This document shows, piece by piece, positions 16,101 to 17,616 of a DNA stretch of 17,616 bases. The stretch's first letter is position 1. Each line of letters starts with the position of its first letter. The notes beneath the pieces were generated by a model, which searched no databases, had not been told where the DNA came from, and saw only the letters and a program-made list of their open reading frames with translations. Where the stretch lies: NCBI GenBank assembly GCA_023418755.1, contig JAEZZE010000089.1, forward strand, positions 1 to 17,616. The letters are read 5' to 3'. The translations under genes were made by a program, and so were the position numbers. Source of the DNA: Bacillota bacterium. Its GTDB lineage: Bacteria; Bacillota; Bacilli; Paenibacillales; Paenibacillaceae.

Positions 16101-16373
16101 CGGCACGGGAAGCTCGTCCCAGTCCCCGTCCGCATAATTCGGCTCCTCGAATTTCGGCGGAGCTTGCTCCGGCGATTCGCAATAGCGAAACTTCCAACTC
16201 CCGTTCAATAAACGAAAAAAAGGGGACGCTTCGCGCGCCTCCTTCATAGCCGACTCTCGGCTCGCATAAGGAATCAGATAAGCGTGCGGGGGCTCCGTAT
16301 TCCTCCCCAGCACGTCGAGATTCATCCAGTCGGGCACATCGTCCCGTCCGGTCCCCTGTCGCAGTTCCAGCAT
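13185..16373 (-). CDS. lacZ: Beta-galactosidase, glycoside hydrolase family 2 (LacZ type)
   Basis: This 1062-residue protein has the whole LacZ five-domain plan, close to the 1023 residues of E. coli LacZ. A sugar-binding jelly roll (about 50-220) contains PGNWQLHGYGRPHY, followed by an immunoglobulin-like domain (220-330) and a TIM barrel (330-630). The barrel carries GVNRNEFDP, the metal-site-like DLETHGF (416-422), acid/base Glu480 (WSLGNESGYG) and nucleophile Glu543 (MVEYGHAMGN). A linker domain and the Bgal_small_N domain (about 785-1060) complete it. The last domain has GNHSCG, with Cys1031 where E. coli has Trp999, as in many non-enteric LacZ enzymes. No signal peptide, so cytoplasmic. 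GH2 enzymes vary in sugar, so galactose specificity is likely but not proven. The start at 16373 has GGAGGAG nine bases ahead; the in-frame start at 16514 would overlap the upstream gene with unrelated sequence. Confidence 0.93.
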   Translation of the reverse strand: MLELRQGTGRDDVPDWMNLDVLGRNTEPPHAYLIPYASRESAMKEAREASPFFRLLNGSWKFRYCESPEQAPPKFEEPNYADGDWDELPVPGNWQLHGYGRPHYSSCPYPFPVDPPHVPRDNPTGCYRTAFRIDEAWEGRSVRLVFEGVDSAFHVWVNGSFVGYGQGSHMASEFDIGDKLVPGDNVLAVKVYQWSDGTYLESQDKWRLSGIFRDVYLLAVAPVSVRDAKVVADWKDGGDRAELRVALAVANLSRTEQPGCRLRIELLDAEGGSVLERGEAVSPPPGEERSVTLSATLANPKPWTAETPYLYTLLLTVISPEGQAAEVKRVFVGFRNVRVADGKLLVNGQPIIIKGVNRNEFDPWRGFSTTVESMKRDVELMKRHNINTVRLSHYPNDPRFLELCDRYGLYVIDEADLETHGFAFTGERVNQETPGFAKGAAESFLSKHPDWTEAYIDRARRMVERDRNFPSIIVWSLGNESGYGPNHDAMAAWVREADPTRPIHYERAYDAPIVDIVSTMYPSVDMLIAEANKPDSRPYLMVEYGHAMGNSVGNLQEYWDAVYKYPRLLGGLIWEWADLAIGRRNEDGEPYYLYGGDFGEEPHSGNFCLDGLLFPDGTPKASLLEYKKTLEPVKTESWNAATREWTIRNRYDFLTLSHLRGEWELKRDGTTIAGGELPALSAGPGETETVHIPLPEEMLPAFAAHREGRSEGLVLESGEYWVHVRLVLRENALWADPDLETAWADLPLLIVPQALTEQSELAMAAVERSEIRIEEEDTRVRVQGEDFELSFCKRSGQLEEWSVAGVPLLASGPKLNLWRAPLDNDVRMAKEWVKAGYDRLVTHVRNVTFSRSDESGLVVTVDSVIGARGESVAFRARTATIVNARGELRLETRVEPREGLPPLPRFGFELTMPSSFDRMDWFGRGPHECYADRKESGKLGIYGGTVQEQFVPYIKPQENGNKADARWAAVTNASGLGLRFAAVGGLAFNVGAHHYSTEDLTRTSHVHLLTKLDETIVKLDAAQSGIGNHSCGYAPTLEQYLLRPDQPLSFLLDIRPCGTDER

Positions 16374-16382
16374 AGCTTCTTT

Positions 16383-16389
16383 CTCCTCC
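16383..16389 (-). promoter_or_regulatory. Ribosome site deciding the lacZ start
   Basis: GGAGGAG on the minus strand, nine bases before the ATG at 16373 and inside the 22-bp gap after the upstream kinase gene. It supports the shorter start, which begins with the usual LacZ N-terminal region. Confidence 0.75.
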
Positions 16390-16395
16390 GTTTCT

Positions 16396-17616
16396 TTATT
16401 GCCCTCTAAGCACCTTTTCGAAAAAGCCCGCCCCGCCGACCTGTCCGCCCTTGAGCACAAGCTCCAGCCCGTCCAGCCCCGCCTCGTCGGAGAACGCCCG
16501 GCATAGCGGCGCACCCGGAGCGAGCGCGGACACGCATTCGAGCGCGTAGATCCCCAGCTCGCGGGCGACGTAGCCGGACGTGTCCCCTCCCGCGATCAGC
16601 ACGCGGGACAGCTCGGCCCGAGCGACAAGAGTCCGGGTGAGCGAGCCCAGCTCGGCACCGAGCACGCGGCTGCTGTCCTCGGCCCGCAGACCCTGTGTCT
16701 CGAGCGCAAGGCGCAGCTCGGCGATGCTCGGATCGGCAGGACCCGATGCGGAATACAACACGACGCTCCGGCCGGCCATCAAGTGCTGCTTGGCTTCCTC
16801 GAGCAGGCGTCTCCTCGCCTCGTCGGCCAGCTCCGGGCGGATCAGCTCGTGAACCGGCACGCGAATGCCGGCGAAACCGGCTTCGAGCGCTTCCGCGATT
16901 TGCCGCTCCGTCACCGGCGAACAGCTCCCGGATACGACGAGCAGCCGGTCGACGGGAGCGACGGTCGTCTCCGTCGCGCCTCCGCGAATCGAGCCGTCCG
17001 CCTCTAAGCACGCGCCTATCGCGTATTCGACGCCGGACGAGCCGACGACGAACAGAGGTCCCGAGCGCTCCGCCTCCTCCAGCATAAGCCGTCCCGCCGT
17101 CCGCAGCCGCTTCTCGTCGAAAGCGTCGAACAGCACGATGTCCGGCGCTTCGTCGCTTAGCAGCGTCTCCAACCGGGAGCGAACGTCCTCCATCTCGCCT
17201 TCAAGCGCCAAAATATCCAGCAAAGACGTGCTTAGAGACGTCTGCTTGGACAAATGGAGGCGCAAATCCGCCTCGTCCATCGGCGTTACCGGATGGCGCG
17301 ACATCGTCGGATGGCGGTCGAGCCGGTGCACCTTCTCCCCGGCCGTCGCGAAATGATGGCCGAACAGCGTGTACCTGCCCAGGTAAGGCACCCCGACCAG
17401 CAGCGGAATATAACGCCCGCCGAACACTTCGCGGCCGATCTCCGCGGCTTTGCCGATGCTGCCCGTGTCCGGCGAGGAATCGAAGGTCGAGCAAATTTTG
17501 TAATGGACGATCGACGCCCCGGCGTCCTTCAGCGTTTCGAAGATCGGCCGCAATTCGCGCGCCATCTCGTCCGGCGACATGGAGCGGCCGACGCCGGCCA
17601 CGCCGAAGGCGTCGGC
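16396..17616 (-). CDS. DUF1537 four-carbon acid-sugar kinase family protein (5' end missing)
   Basis: The reading frame is open to the right edge; 407 codons are visible and the true start lies outside. The GTG near 17601 is not the start, because residues ADAFG precede it in frame. The N-terminal sugar-binding half shows AGVGRSMSPDEM and HYKICSTFDSSP; the C-terminal nucleotide-binding half shows VVSGSCSPVTERQI, the GGDTSG loop (16573-16590) and the LKGGQVGGAGFF ending. Characterised members of this family (OtnK, DtnK) phosphorylate 3-oxo-tetronate or threonate. The KICSTFDSSP version differs from the more usual KxxDSTLRGN, so this is a subfamily whose substrate I cannot name. It lies 22 bp upstream of lacZ and is probably co-transcribed, suggesting a pathway for acid sugars released from or linked to galactosides (inference). 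Confidence 0.88.
   Translation of the reverse strand, partial: ADAFGVAGVGRSMSPDEMARELRPIFETLKDAGASIVHYKICSTFDSSPDTGSIGKAAEIGREVFGGRYIPLLVGVPYLGRYTLFGHHFATAGEKVHRLDRHPTMSRHPVTPMDEADLRLHLSKQTSLSTSLLDILALEGEMEDVRSRLETLLSDEAPDIVLFDAFDEKRLRTAGRLMLEEAERSGPLFVVGSSGVEYAIGACLEADGSIRGGATETTVAPVDRLLVVSGSCSPVTERQIAEALEAGFAGIRVPVHELIRPELADEARRRLLEEAKQHLMAGRSVVLYSASGPADPSIAELRLALETQGLRAEDSSRVLGAELGSLTRTLVARAELSRVLIAGGDTSGYVARELGIYALECVSALAPGAPLCRAFSDEAGLDGLELVLKGGQVGGAGFFEKVLRGQ

Noticed and set aside
14736..16211. 491-codon open frame on the plus strand, antisense to lacZ
   Set aside because: The product is an Arg/His/Val-rich sequence without any domain, and the frame mirrors the codon positions of the high-GC lacZ gene. 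The lacZ frame has full family motifs.
16374..16514. Longer lacZ starting at 16514
   Set aside because: It would overlap the upstream kinase gene by over 100 bp in another frame with an Arg-rich, unrelated sequence; the ATG at 16373 has a clear ribosome site.
1..17616. CRISPR arrays, tRNA/rRNA genes, insertion sequences, phage genes
   Set aside because: No regularly spaced repeats, cloverleaf with CCA-type end, transposase motif or phage protein was seen on either strand.

Overview
The window looks like chromosomal DNA of a Paenibacillaceae-type Firmicute (Paenibacillus/Cohnella-like). The reasons are two YesM/YesN-type two-component systems, a CUT1 sugar importer without its own ATPase, strong GGAGG ribosome sites, TTG starts and U-tract terminators. 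This assignment comes from gene content and style; no database search was done.

Layout, left to right. Positions 1-76 (minus) hold the first 25 codons of a gene that runs off the left edge. A YesM-like histidine kinase (229-1947) and a YesN-like response regulator (1951-3486) form a minus-strand operon ending in a terminator at 180-230. After a 343-bp gene-free stretch comes a minus-strand operon read from 9420 down to 3830: cytoplasmic sulfatase, zinc-dependent polyol-type dehydrogenase, lipoprotein sugar-binding protein, and two membrane permeases. It ends at a hairpin at 3701-3747. Divergent from it, on the plus strand, is a second YesM/YesN pair (9627-11342, 11387-13027), closed by a near-perfect bidirectional terminator at 13030-13065. 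The right end holds a minus-strand operon: a DUF1537 four-carbon acid-sugar kinase (cut by the window edge) followed 22 bp later by a large GH2 beta-galactosidase (lacZ, 13185-16373).

How it may work together (inference): the central block reads as a self-contained nutrient cassette. The plus-strand kinase would sense an extracellular ligand and its partner regulator would activate the divergent operon. The binding protein and permeases would import a small, probably sulfated, sugar or polyol, using an ATPase encoded elsewhere. The sulfatase lacks a signal peptide, so it would remove sulfate inside the cell, and the dehydrogenase would oxidise the product. The block sits between two terminators and its sampled base composition is lower in GC (about 43-62%, mostly near 50%) than the flanks (about 57-73%), so it may have arrived separately from its neighbours.

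No tRNA, rRNA, CRISPR array, insertion sequence or phage gene was seen. The system is a new combination to check rather than a clearly new class of machinery: all the protein families are recognisable, but the substrate is not.
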